NCBI RefSeq assembly: GCF_002443255.2
Contig: NW_019211455.1
Location: 15,842,440 to 15,906,439, forward strand
DNA: 64,000 nt
DNA from: Varroa destructor
Lineage: Eukaryota > Arthropoda > Arachnida > Mesostigmata > Varroidae
Direction: 5' to 3'
Position numbers and translations under genes: made by a program. Positions 11,245-21,073 of the stretch are shown here, in pieces; position 1 is the stretch's first letter; every line of letters starts with the position of its first letter. A model generated the notes under the pieces. That model ran no database searches. It saw only the letters and a list, made by a program, of their open reading frames with translations, and had not been told where the DNA came from.

Positions 11245-14200
11245 CTGAAAGTGAACAAATTAAAGCTTGAGCGAATCGAAATACGCTTAAAAAAAGCAGG
11301 AAAGGTAGCCAAACTCCAGTCCGAACGAACTTGAAGCCGAAAATTTCATAAGCAAGTTCATATTGCCTACTGAAAAAAAAAGTCCGCTTGAAGATATATG
11401 AATTTGATTTTAATGCGTGATGAAAATGTTATTAGATAATGCATTTCCGAAAACTGTGATGAAAACAGCATACTTTCTTTGGATTATAGAATATTCTCGA
11501 CGATTTCGCAAGGTCATAATAGTCATAAATCTTGACGGGCGCAGGTCGCTGGTGTGCCACTGAGAACTCTCGATGAGCTGGCACTGTAACGCAGAGCTCC
11601 CTTTTCGTGACTCGATCAAAGTAAATTACAACGTTCGTGTCCCCATCATACGATTCGACGCGACGTACATCGTTCGTACGGTGAATCGAGCTTAGCGTAT
11701 CATAGTCGAATACGTAACCTGATGGTAGGCCAACCTCCATGACGGCCATGTTACTCGAGTTCCCCTCACCTCGATAGTGTGTGCACACAGAGAGCTGCAT
11801 ATAGTTTTCTGTTGAGGTCTTGTCTAAAAGCGGGTTGAGATAGAATGCCGGCTCTTCCGAAGACACCATTAGGTTAAATTGCCACGATACCTGGACAATC
11901 GCCGTACCGAAACCTGTCGCCTCAATCTCAACCCATTTGAGTTCTGGTGGCAATTCAAGCTTCTGCAGGATGAGCGCATTTCGCGATTCGATTCGAAGTG
12001 TACGCGAGCCACCGATTTCACCAAATTTGATTGTGGCATCGATTGAGATCGTCGAAGACGCGACAGTGGCTGCAATTTGCGACAGAGCCTCAATTGCGAT
12101 AACGGTATCCTGTGTCGAGGTAAAGCCTCCGTTGCTATTTTGTTGACTAATCAACCATTGCATAACAGGGATTGCCTGACTGTTATCGCCCCGATTAATG
12201 AGTGTTAGCAAAGCATACGCTGTCATTTCGATATCCTTGAAGTGGCGCTTAAAGAACAAGTCTGTCTGATGTAGCTCGTAATCGGTGATATTGTGTGTGA
12301 CAGCTGGATCTTTCCAGTATATGTGCTGATCATCGGTAGTCCTCAACGCCTTGAGGCGTGAATATGCCTGATCTTTATTGGAATTATTTGATATATGCAG
12401 TGTATATGTGATCAACGCCGTGACATAGGGATCTCCGGTGGTTCTAAGCTCGCGCAGAAGGTACTCCTCTGTCTGACGGATGTGGTCGGGATAGTCGTTT
12501 CGAACGCCGGCTTCTGACAGAGCGATTAGGACGTACGCCGCCAAGGCAGGACCACTGCCAGCGGCGGATTGCATCGGTTTATAGACAACCTGACCCGGTT
12601 CGCGGAAGCTTCCATCGCCTTGGTGCTGCTCCATAAGCCACTTGGTTGCGTTCTTAATGACGTTTTCGTCCACGCTAATATACCTGCAAGGTCACAAAAG
12701 AGAACAGCGGTTAATTACGCTAAGTTCAATTTAGTCGGTCCGTTCCCGAACGTAGCGTGTTCTTTTCTGACAATTGCCAAACCGCAAAATAATTCCCCCC
12801 TTAGTAAGAGACAGCAAGAAACCAAAAACTAATGAAACGTACTCAGTCGCGTGTGCGAAGGATTTTAGGACAAATGCTGTCAACCAGGTGCTGCCCGATT
12901 CGTCGGTATTTCCAAACGCGGAAAACGATCCGTCATCATGTTTGTATGTGAGCTGCTTCTGGTAGCCATGCTCAATATTTCGTCGAGCCTGAGCCTCCAA
13001 ATGTGGACTTAACCGATTGGAAGCCTTTAGATAGTTGAGAATGACGATATTTGGGACGAAATCTAACATGTTCTGCTCGCCGCAGCCGTGAGGCATATTC
13101 AGAAGTCCTTGGAGGTTGTTGACAGACGGTCCGAGGATATCCCCCACCGCGGTAAGGTACACCCGTTCAGAACCAGGTACAGCGTTCTTCGGAAAGGTCA
13201 CGGTCACATTGTACTTCGAAGGCGCTGCCTGAGAATTACGACGTTCTGTAATGAATACATGTTGAGATGACGTGACAACGGTTAAATATTGTAGACCTTT
13301 TGTATTTTTTTAGCCTACATTTCTCTTACCTTTACCCGAACTACTGTGTTTCTGAAAAGCTATAAAATATCATTATTAAAAAACAAAATGTGATTCGTAA
13401 AAAAGATTTCGCAATCTTCGTACCAAGTAGGATAGCCTTATTGAAGTGCTGCGTCGATCCTTCCGGCTGAACAAGCAGTTTTTTTGAAATGGAGTCGCCT
13501 CCATAGCCGTGACTAGCTGTTACCTTGATGTCAATATAGCCAAGCTTCGTCGGCGTGATCAAGAATGTCACAGGTGTACCGTTCTGGGGCTGAACCGTTA
13601 CCCGTTTACGATCGGGTTTCGAAGCAGCAGACGTGAACACAAAATCTTTTCGCGTGTTGTCAAGGGTTACGTCAGCTTCAATTGCCTTGTTTCCATAGTT
13701 AAAGACGACGCACTGAACAGCGATTGCTTCATCACGTTTCACAGAGTATGGAAGTGAAACGGTTACGAAGAACGGCCTGAAAGTCGTAACCTTGGCAGGT
13801 GTCGGAGCAATTCCTAAGCCTGTGGCCTGATCCATAGCGAAGGCAGTTATTACCCATGAAGTGATCGTGTCTGGAATTATCTCCGATATGACAGCACGGC
13901 CATCCGAGCTGAAAAAGCCATTTCTATCGTCATTTAATATAACAAAAAAACCATTACATCATTTGAACAGAGTTCATGCAGTCGTATTTAGATTAACAGT
14001 GAAATCTATTTTTAATGACACCTCTATTTTTAATCGACGTTGAATTAATTTATAACAAATATAATATAAGTTCCAGATCACATTATCTAAATTAGTCGGT
14101 TAACTTAACGTATTCAAAAGCAAATTCAGAAGATATTTGAAACTTAAAGATAAGTAAAGATTATACAGAACAGTGATTATTTTAATAAAATAGAATTAAT

Positions 14201-17200
14201 TAACAATTTGTAACGATAATTACGTGTACGAATAACATCAATGTTTGCAATTATTATGATGCACTACTCGCTGCTGTCAGCCCTGGTAACCAGCAACAAA
14301 TAATAAACAATTAAGGCGTTCGCGGAACACAATGTTGACGTCGGATAATTCCGCTGCGATAAAATTGTACCTGTGATACTGTAGCAATAGTGATAATACA
14401 GTACCACGTAGGTACCAATATACCAAATAAGGGACACTAAGGGATATACGAGGAGCATGCTTGTACGGACACGCAGGCTGGCTCAGGCTTAAAACCGGGT
14501 GCTCACACACTTTGTTTCACGTTGGAAGAATATTTGAAGTAATGTGTGCACGTAGAACTCGGAAATATTTACCCTAGATAAAAAGGAACCTACTCGAACA
14601 TGATCTTCGTTACAATATTTGTCCTCCAGCGGTACTTAGATAGCTAGGTTTATGGGGTATGTCAAACTAGCTGACTAGGCCGTGTAAGTGCGATAACACA
14701 GTGGCGTGCAACTTAAGTTAGGTAAAATTCACAGTCTCTATGGGAATTGATTTGTTTAAAGCGTTCAAATTATGGCGCGCAAAATTGTAGGTACGTTTTG
14801 GCAGTCACAACCCTCCAAGTTTTTGAAACTCGATGTCGGCCTAGCTTATTACGACTCACTTAAGAGGGCACGACTCTGTATGTACTTCCCAGTGCTTCGA
14901 GATGGGACGAATATGTTGCACTTACTGTTGGCCCAGTTAATAAATACTGTATGTAGGTTATGAATTGCAATATTTTTCCGAGGCTTACAAATGTTCGCCC
15001 GCTAGGAGTTTGCTCAATGAACGTCGCTGTGTAGCTTATGGTTCGGCTCGTTTAGTGGGGTGTTTCTACAGACCTCGTCGTCACGTTGTTCCATATCCAT
15101 GTCTCAGGAAATCGGGAACGGAGCCGGATTCGGCCTGGCACCACATCGGGTGCCTCAGGCAGCCCCGACGGCGGTAATGGCTGGTTCGTTAACACGTTCG
15201 TGTCTAAGCGAATGCCAGGTCTGCGGCCTTCAACTGTGCACACGTATAGGTCAGCGCAAGTACAAAGGACGATGACGCAGCGGTACACAGGGAAAAGACA
15301 TTGCGGGATCGGTCAGACACGGAAATCTATAATGCTGTACTATTCATGCCGAAAAGCAGAATAAACACTGAAACATCTCTTCCAAAGCAAATCAATGGGT
15401 ATTGAAATTGGCTTATAGATTTAAGCATCGGAGTTAATGAACAAGCTGGTACTGATGGTAGTAAGTAGCATAAACAGCTAGTTCATACAGATTAAGTTAC
15501 CTTGATAGAATAATTATTTTGAAAAAACCATTGAACTGCTAGTATTATGGACTTCCTCTATGGCAAATTGATGGATTAAGCAACACAGGCCTGGAAGGTT
15601 CGGGCAAAAGTGTTTCACCGACGGGTACCCGTAGCACACCTCAATAGAGATTGTGATTGATGCGTTTAGTATTTCGAAAGGCAGGCATTGTTGTGTGATG
15701 TAAGTTCAGTGAGGGGAGTACCGTGTTCTGCAAAAAAAATCCGTATAATTTTAACATGTTTCGTTTAGTTGTATGTGAGTTAGGTTTTGTTTGTATGTTG
15801 AAGTTATGTCGCAGATGCAAGTCGCAAAAGTCGAACTTGTGAAGCTCATGATGTTATTATAACTTGTGCGATAGACCATGGTAGTTGGGGTGAAGAAAAT
15901 TCGAATTCGTTAGCTAACTCTGCCGCTTCACCAGGGCTGACAGATGGCCGAGGAGGTCACGCTTGACGCCGATGAGACTACCAAGTAACGCCGAGTAGCA
16001 GGTACGTTGAGTAATTGGACTACCAATTATTAAAGCCAATTATTAAACTGCCACACGATCGGAAAGCAATTTATAGAAAAGAAGTCATCTTGATGAAACA
16101 ACCAGGATACCTGGATGTGTGGTCTTTCCATAGCCATGTTTCAGCGAAGTTCTTCCTCAAGCGGACGATATCGGTCATGCTGTTGGCAAAGTTCGAGTCG
16201 AGGTGGGGTTCATAGGAGGTGATCTCCTCTATTGGAACAGAATCAGTCTCTGTCGTTTGAAAGTCGTGCAACTCCGAGCGGAACTGGGCTAAAGTTTAAT
16301 GGGTTAACACTCGTAAGTAATAATGGAAGCAATAGAAGTAGTAGGACAGCTAGTGCTAGTGTCCACAAATGAGCAATACGGAAAAATACTTATTGAAGCT
16401 GCAAAGGGAAAACGTTTTGTTATTCGACTCTTTTTAATTTAAGTAATAGCGAGGATAAATTTTTAAGAAAGCGAACTAGCTTATCATAATTACAACGTTG
16501 TTAATTAGCGATAAAGCAGCTAAGTGCGTAAAGTTCCCAGTGAGATTATTATGCAAATTAGTATATGCTGCTACGTCTCATTGTTAAAGCGTTTCCACGT
16601 AAACGTACGTAAGTTAACTCAGCCGTTTTTCTTACAAGTATAAGTTAAAAGTAGTTTTTACTGAAAACTCGCTGTTTTTTTATTTTTCATACTATATGGT
16701 GGCCCGCCTTCTAAGCTAGATTTGTGAGATGTTTCTATTTAAATGCTTTGTTATTATAACTTTAAAAGCTGTCCTACATACCTTCATCCTGTTCAAATAG
16801 GAATCCATTCGTTAGAATGATCATGCCAGCGTCCTTAAACAATGCGCCAGCAGTGTACGATCCGGGATACCAGATCGACCTCCTCCGTCGACGACGATAA
16901 TATTGCGGCCACACCTTGGCCTTCTTACCGGCGTCATAGCTTTCTAATTCCTGCACAACTTGCTGCTCCGAAAGGTCGTTGCCAGTTCGCAGAAGCAACA
17001 CGCTCTGATCTACTCCAAGGATGCCGACAAAGCTCGACGGGGTGGTTGATACAGTCACTTCTACTCGACTGCCCGGTGACGTCTGTTTCGTGCTTACGGA
17101 GACATCAACTGGCGTCCGCAGAATTCCACTTACGTCGAAGTTGACTCCATCGGTGACGATCTCATTGTCCTTACCCACGGTATAAACGACCAGACGTGCT

Positions 17201-20200
17201 TTTGGCGCTAGCTTGAATGAAGCGGTAAACGCAAAGCGGTATGTGCTTTCATTGCGGAGTGGAATTGTCGCTCCTGTAGCAATACCACCGCGACCCATTA
17301 CTTGATAGCTGATGTGATCCAGCGGATGTGTCGAGTTCACCTCGAATTCAAGACGATCTCCAACACGAGGGTTTTCCGGTAACATCAGTCTTGCCTGAAG
17401 GAATTGGTTCCCAGGTGACTTAGCCGGCATGATTGATTCCAAATAGTAAATTTGCCCCTTGTACTCCGCGTGCATACCGAGCACTACTGTCGTGGGTTTG
17501 TTTGGAGGGACAAACTCCAGTCGGATGACTCCGTTCTGAGGTATCCAGTGCTTTTCCTCCACCCATTGTTCCTCGTCGTAGTTGTAGCCGTAGCGAAACG
17601 TCAGTTGATTCTCAGGATCCTGGACAGGAGTATCGTCCTGATAAGCAGCTTTGAGCTGAAGCCCACGAAATCATACATTAATGCTAACTTCATTCACCCT
17701 ATCTTGTCGAAACCAACACGAGATCATGCTAGAGACCAGCAATACTACTATTAATAGGAAGGCGGTATAAGTAATAGCTATAACACTAGGTACTGAACAG
17801 CACTTACAAAAGCGGTGTATTTCAGACCGGGCTTGAAAGTATCCGAAGTCTTGACGAGCTCGAAACGCACAGGTTTATCATATATAAACATATAACTGGT
17901 GCTATTGTACTTCCTTCCAGTCAGTTCTTCTTCGACGAGGGCAAAAAATTCGATTTCTCGTTGAAAAAAGTCAGTTTTCAACTGCAGTTCTTTGATGATA
18001 GTTAGGGGAATGTTCACTTCTCCGTCGATTGGCACTCGCGTCTGGAACTGTTCATAGGGTCGCGGTTTCAATTGCTGATACCGGGACCGCGGAGTTACGG
18101 TAAGGGTAACCCAGCCTTTAACTGGCTTACCGTAAGTGTAAGCGGCCTTGACGGTTGCTGTAACTTCCGACTCATTGTATGTTGCATATTTAGGTAGTTC
18201 TATCTTAACCTGGAAGGTTGGTAGAACGTACTCAGCCACCTGGAAATTCTTCGAGAACTTTTGCCCGAGCACTTCGCAACGTAGCGTCCAGTCGCCAAGA
18301 ACAGGATTTTCAGACAGCTCGAACTCGTTACCTAGGACTCCGCGTGTTGTAAACTGTCTTTTCCATGAATGAATCCTATAGAAGTCAACATATGTAGTTG
18401 AAAAAATACTATTATAATATGCTCTATCCATCTGAGAGGTCTTTTAGGTATATAATTCTTCATTAGAGTGTCAACTTAGATACAGTTTCACTATTCTCTC
18501 TCTATAAATCGGCGTTTGATCAATTATACATAGACAAGTTCCATGAAGCACTACAATTACGAAGGACGCCAACTAGCTAATTGGTTTTTACAATGATAAG
18601 ATAGCGCCTTTTTTAGTTACTATTCACATTTGCCTAATACGCATACACATTAACACGGTTTAATGCTTGCGAACGAAATACATACTCGTTCTATATTTTG
18701 GTATAGGGTAGATCCTCAATAAAATGAAATTAAACGTACATATTACGTAAGCATCCCATAGTTGCTTGAATATAGTACGCTGTAGAATTCGTCCATCGTC
18801 TGTTCTAGGGACCTTAAAAACTTGAATCTCCACAGAGTTTTTATATATAATAATAGCGGCTGTAGTTCTGATTACTAAGTTGCCGATGAATTTCATCATC
18901 ACTTACCTGTTTCCTTTGCCGTCAGTGACCCAGGCGTCGATTGCCCCGGTCACACTCGGCTGCAGGAATGGATCGGTGACAATCATCCGGAACTGTACTC
19001 GCTGACCAGGCTTATAAACGGCCTTGTCCGTTTGGATGAACACCGAGTAGCTTTTGTGAACGAAACTCAATTCTGTTTGGTTCTCAAACTGGATCGAACC
19101 CGTTCCTTCGGCCTTGAGCGAGTAGTTGCCCGGATTCCAGTCTCCAACCTCAAAGCTAATGATTTCCGTGCGAACTTTGATCGAAGTCAGTATGGAACAC
19201 ACAGTTATTTCGGTATAATCATGGATCATACTGGAATGGTATTGAAATTGACATGAAACATGACCAAAGGTAGTTGTTCAACAGTACTTACGAGGAGGGA
19301 CTTGCGCGGTCCGTGTAATATAATTAAAGTGGCCACGTTCGTCGTTGCCTTGAATTGAGAGGCGCATATCTACGGGGTTCGGTACGTCTCCGACTGATGC
19401 TGCCACGTTGAAGACAACATTTGGCCGAAGAATCGATGGCGCGACAATTGTATAGATACCTCGTTGATTCTGAGCCCCCCTGTAAAGCATTGCAGGCATC
19501 ACTCATTTTTCGTTATAAATTTAAATAATTTTAGTTGACGACTGTCCTTCAGATAATACTTAAACTAGCCTGCGTAACCTACATTGCTAGAATTGCTCCA
19601 TATCCCATGTGAGTCCACACCAGCTTACAAGTACTTTTTTGTCCTGCTATTTCTTTTCTGTCAGATAATTGGGTCTCCGATTTTGAAGGAGGAGATCCAG
19701 TGATCTGACGCCATCGGTGTCATGTAACTAAGCACGACTTTATTTTCAAATCTGCCGCGAAATTCCACCTGTCTTTGACAGCACCGAGTCCTTTAGATCA
19801 AGTCAGTATAATTCAACCAAATAGAGTGGATACGTGGTTGAAAGGGGGAGCTTTAACGTAACTTAAATTTTGCATAGCTTTGTCAATAGTTGAAATCGAC
19901 ACCCAAGCTTGGATTGATAATAGTCCTATTCCACACCAATGTCTACTCCAAGTGTCTGACCATTCAACAGGACATTACCGACCAGGTCGCGCTGCCTTTC
20001 TTTAATGTCTTAATTTAAAACGTTCCTCACTGTACCTCACGCACATCGACTGTCGTAAACTTTTTCGCTAGCAATGCCCGACTCGTCAACCTGACAAACC
20101 AAAGCTTTCTGTCAAGATAGTCAAGAAGTCCAACATTTCTCAGTTGTAAAGCATAAATGAAACGATCAAACAGGAGAGAGATGGCTGACATCAAAGAAGT

Positions 20201-20983
20201 GAAAACAATTTGTTAGGCTTCTTCAGCCTTCACTGCTTGCTCTGTCCAGACTTCCTGCGCTTTTTAGCGAATTTTGCACGGACGTCTTTGGTTTCATGTG
20301 ATAAAATAGGGTATTGCATGCCGGTGATGCTCATTCTTGTGGCTAGATCATAGCAGCTTAAAATTAAGGCCAAACGTGACACGTATATGGAATAATTTTG
20401 TAATACTATTCCTGTTTGATTCGTATACATATACTTGCATGCTATAAAGGTAGGAGTGGTTTTATCGTGGTCATATTGATTATTCGATGCCGATTTTCCC
20501 TCCTCGCCATATTAAAATACTCTGCTATAGACTTTGCATAAGTATATCGTGCTTATTCGTACGATAGAGATCATGTTTTACTTCGTGTGGCGATTTTTTG
20601 GCATTTAAATTTTGAGTAGACGGCTTCAAACTTCACGGTGAGCAAAAACCCGCTATTTGACTAAGCGAACAAGATTCACTTTTTTTAGTTTTGGTTCTTC
20701 AGGCCAGCTAGAGCGCATCAAGTCTTTAAAATCATACTAGACCGGTATTTTTTGTTTAGCGCTGATAACTCGTATTCGCCCATTTGCAATCGTTCGGTTA
20801 TATCTACAATACCACGTAACGTAGCGATATCCAAGACGCACCTCCCAATAACTAACTACGTATTATTCACGTACATAAAAAAAGTTTCGGTCGGGACGTT
20901 TTTTCTTACCAGCTGAGTTCCGACGTGTAGGCAAGCAGTCCAGTCAGAGCAAGGAGCAGGCGGCCACCGTGCGGCACCGCCAT
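11044..20983 (-). CDS. Thioester-containing protein (alpha-2-macroglobulin / CD109 / TEP family), whole coding span
   Basis: A ten-exon coding sequence plus one alternative exon. Joined phases agree at every junction and give 1,482 residues (or 1,476), close to the usual size of the family. Order: signal peptide (1-24); macroglobulin repeats with the hallmark FIQTDKAVYKPGQ (exon 3); YVLPTFQVKIELP (exon 4); MG6 hallmark GVDQSVLLL; six arginines at 620-625; an alternative bait-region exon ending in F(A/P)ETW(L/I)W; thioester motif GCGEQNM at 932-938; thioester-domain helices; C-terminal MG8 reading PVKIYDYYD; and a cysteine-rich tail. The family includes protease traps and immune opsonins that bind targets covalently through the Cys-Gln thioester. 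The protein should be secreted or surface-held. Tyrosine sits at 1047, where C3 and CD109 have the catalytic histidine. CD109/insect-TEP type is more likely than true A2M, judging by the sequence before the thioester region and the hydrophobic C-terminus. Confidence 0.93.
11474..12683 (-). CDS. Thioester protein exon 10 (thioester domain, CUB end, MG8)
   Basis: 1,210 bases, phase 2 to phase 0, 403 full codons. Continues the thioester-domain alpha barrel (KWLMEQHQGDGSF), then CUB and the C-terminal MG8 or receptor-binding domain ending PVKIYDYYD...FYNPKK. The position of the C3 catalytic histidine (DGVFQEDAPVIH) aligns without gaps to DGSFREPGQVVY, giving Tyr1047. Sequons NAT, NIT and NSS. Acceptor is TGACCTTGCAG, donor AAGAAA|GTATGC. 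Read-through of this donor adds 13 residues and stops. Confidence 0.95.
12843..13245 (-). CDS. Thioester protein exon 9 (thioester motif)
   Basis: 403 bases, phase 1 to phase 2. Carries MPHGCGEQNMLDFVPN. The thioester-forming Cys933 and Gln936 lie within GCGEQ at 13,073-13,087, and both residues are intact. Downstream DGSFSAFGNTDESGSTWLTA closely matches CD109 and TEP proteins. Acceptor is TTCATTACAG, donor ACTGA|GTACGT. Confidence 0.95.
13424..13908 (-). CDS. Thioester protein exon 8 (MG7 to CUB)
   Basis: 485 bases, phase 2 to phase 1. Starts SSDGRAVISEIIPDTITSWV, the conserved block after the bait region (family: IPDTITSW), then ITAFAMDQATGLG and FRPFFVTVSLPYSVKRDE of MG7, ending in PEG and the start of the CUB domain. 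Sequon NGT. Acceptor is GGCTTTTTCAG, donor CTACTTG|GTACGA. Confidence 0.93.
13909..15073 (-). other. Intron between bait exon B and the shared downstream exon
   Basis: 1,165 bases, AT-rich. No further ETW-containing exon is visible. Minus-strand open frames at about 14.26-14.51 kb lack the conserved block. Confidence 0.6.
15074..15233 (-). CDS. Thioester protein alternative bait-region exon B
   Basis: 160 bases, phase 1 to phase 2, same phases as exon A. It encodes a proline-rich variable part and then RIRLRSRFPETWIWNNVTTR, matching the C-terminal half of exon A (xRLRxxFxETWxW) while the N-terminal half is unrelated. It contains sequon NVT. Acceptor is CGTGTGCACAG; the donor ACGAG|GTCTGT is weaker than those of neighbouring exons. 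Skipping exon A and using B gives the 1,476-residue form. Confidence 0.88.
15234..16110 (-). other. Intron between the two alternative bait exons
   Basis: 877 bases separating exons A and B. I looked on the minus strand for a third copy of the conserved RLRxxFxETWxW block and found none here. Paired RNA elements that might enforce exclusive splicing were not identified by eye. Confidence 0.6.
16111..16288 (-). CDS. Thioester protein alternative bait-region exon A
   Basis: 178 bases, phase 1 to phase 2. It encodes 58 full codons: a variable, Glu/Asp/Thr-rich N-terminal part, then VRLRKNFAETWLWKDHTS, the conserved strand that follows the bait or hypervariable region in this family. Acceptor is AAACTTTAG, donor CATCCAG|GTATCC. 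Its length is not a multiple of three, and entry and exit phases match exon B, so including both would shift the frame. It is therefore predicted to be mutually exclusive with exon B. Confidence 0.88.
16782..17655 (-). CDS. Thioester protein exon 5 (MG4-MG6, hexa-arginine site)
   Basis: 874 bases, phase 0 to phase 1 (residues 367-657). It holds the MG6 hallmark GILGVDQSVLLLRTGND at about 577-593, then six arginines at 620-625 (genomic 16,879-16,896), a predicted furin-type site followed by SIWYP. After that comes the last strand of MG6, ALFKDAGMIILTNG. Donor is GATGAAG|GTATGT. Cleavage at the arginines would split the protein into two chains, with the thioester on the C-terminal one. Confidence 0.93.
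17808..18375 (-). CDS. Thioester protein exon 4 (MG2-MG4)
   Basis: 568 bases, phase 2 to phase 0, with 189 complete codons. It contains GDWTL and YVLPTFQVKIELP, the MG2/MG3 boundary signature, and sequons NES and NST. Acceptor is TTCTATAG, donor GCTTTT|GTAAGT. The sequence would read through the donor in frame, so retention of intron 4 would give a short truncated product. Confidence 0.93.
18907..19174 (-). CDS. Thioester protein exon 3 (MG1-MG2)
   Basis: 268 bases, phase 1 to phase 2. It carries the family hallmark FIQTDKAVYKPGQRVQFR and an N-glycosylation sequon NQT. The acceptor GATCAAAG is the only nearby AG that keeps the frame with exon 2 but has a weak pyrimidine tract. Donor is AACAG|GTAAGT. 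Confidence 0.92.
19292..19479 (-). CDS. Thioester protein exon 2 (MG1 start)
   Basis: 188 bases, phase 2 to phase 1. It completes Trp25 and continues GAQNQRGIYTIVAPSILRPN, the characteristic N-terminus of MG1 in CD109/TEP proteins (YTxVAPxxLRPN). Acceptor is TTTACAG, donor CCTC|GTAAGT. Confidence 0.93.
19480..20909 (-). other. Intron 1 of the thioester gene (1.43 kb)
   Basis: The largest intron of the gene, bounded by GTAAGA at the 5' end and TTTACAG at the 3' end. It contains no further macroglobulin-like exon on either strand that I could find. Large first introns often hold regulatory sequence, but no specific site is evident. Confidence 0.75.
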
Positions 20984-21073
20984 CTTTGAATGACCTCCGT
21001 CAGTGTTTCAAAAATATTACACTCCAATAACCTCCAGCTCCAGTTTGCCCTGTTGTGCCGGGGCGCTTTCGAC
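20910..21073 (-). CDS. Thioester protein exon 1: 5' UTR part, start codon and signal peptide
   Basis: The ATG is at 20,983-20,981. An in-frame TGA at 21,010-21,008, nine codons upstream, supports this as the true start. The coding part (20,910-20,983, 74 bases) gives MAVPHGGRLLLALTGLLAYT, a textbook secretory signal with a positive residue, a hydrophobic core and likely cleavage a few residues later near S24-W25. The donor is CAGCTG|GTAAGA, leaving two bases (phase 2). Upstream, CTCTCATTTCAG before 21,073 is a strong acceptor, so the leader is probably spliced and the transcription start lies further right. The untranslated first exon was not located. Confidence 0.88.

Noticed and set aside
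12569..13270. Plus-strand open frames of 60-87 codons inside the thioester gene
   Set aside because: They are complements of confirmed minus-strand exons 9 and 10 and the short intron between them.
14264..14510. Possible third alternative bait exon on the minus strand
   Set aside because: It has no ETWxW block and no suitable phase-1 acceptor with phase-2 donor.
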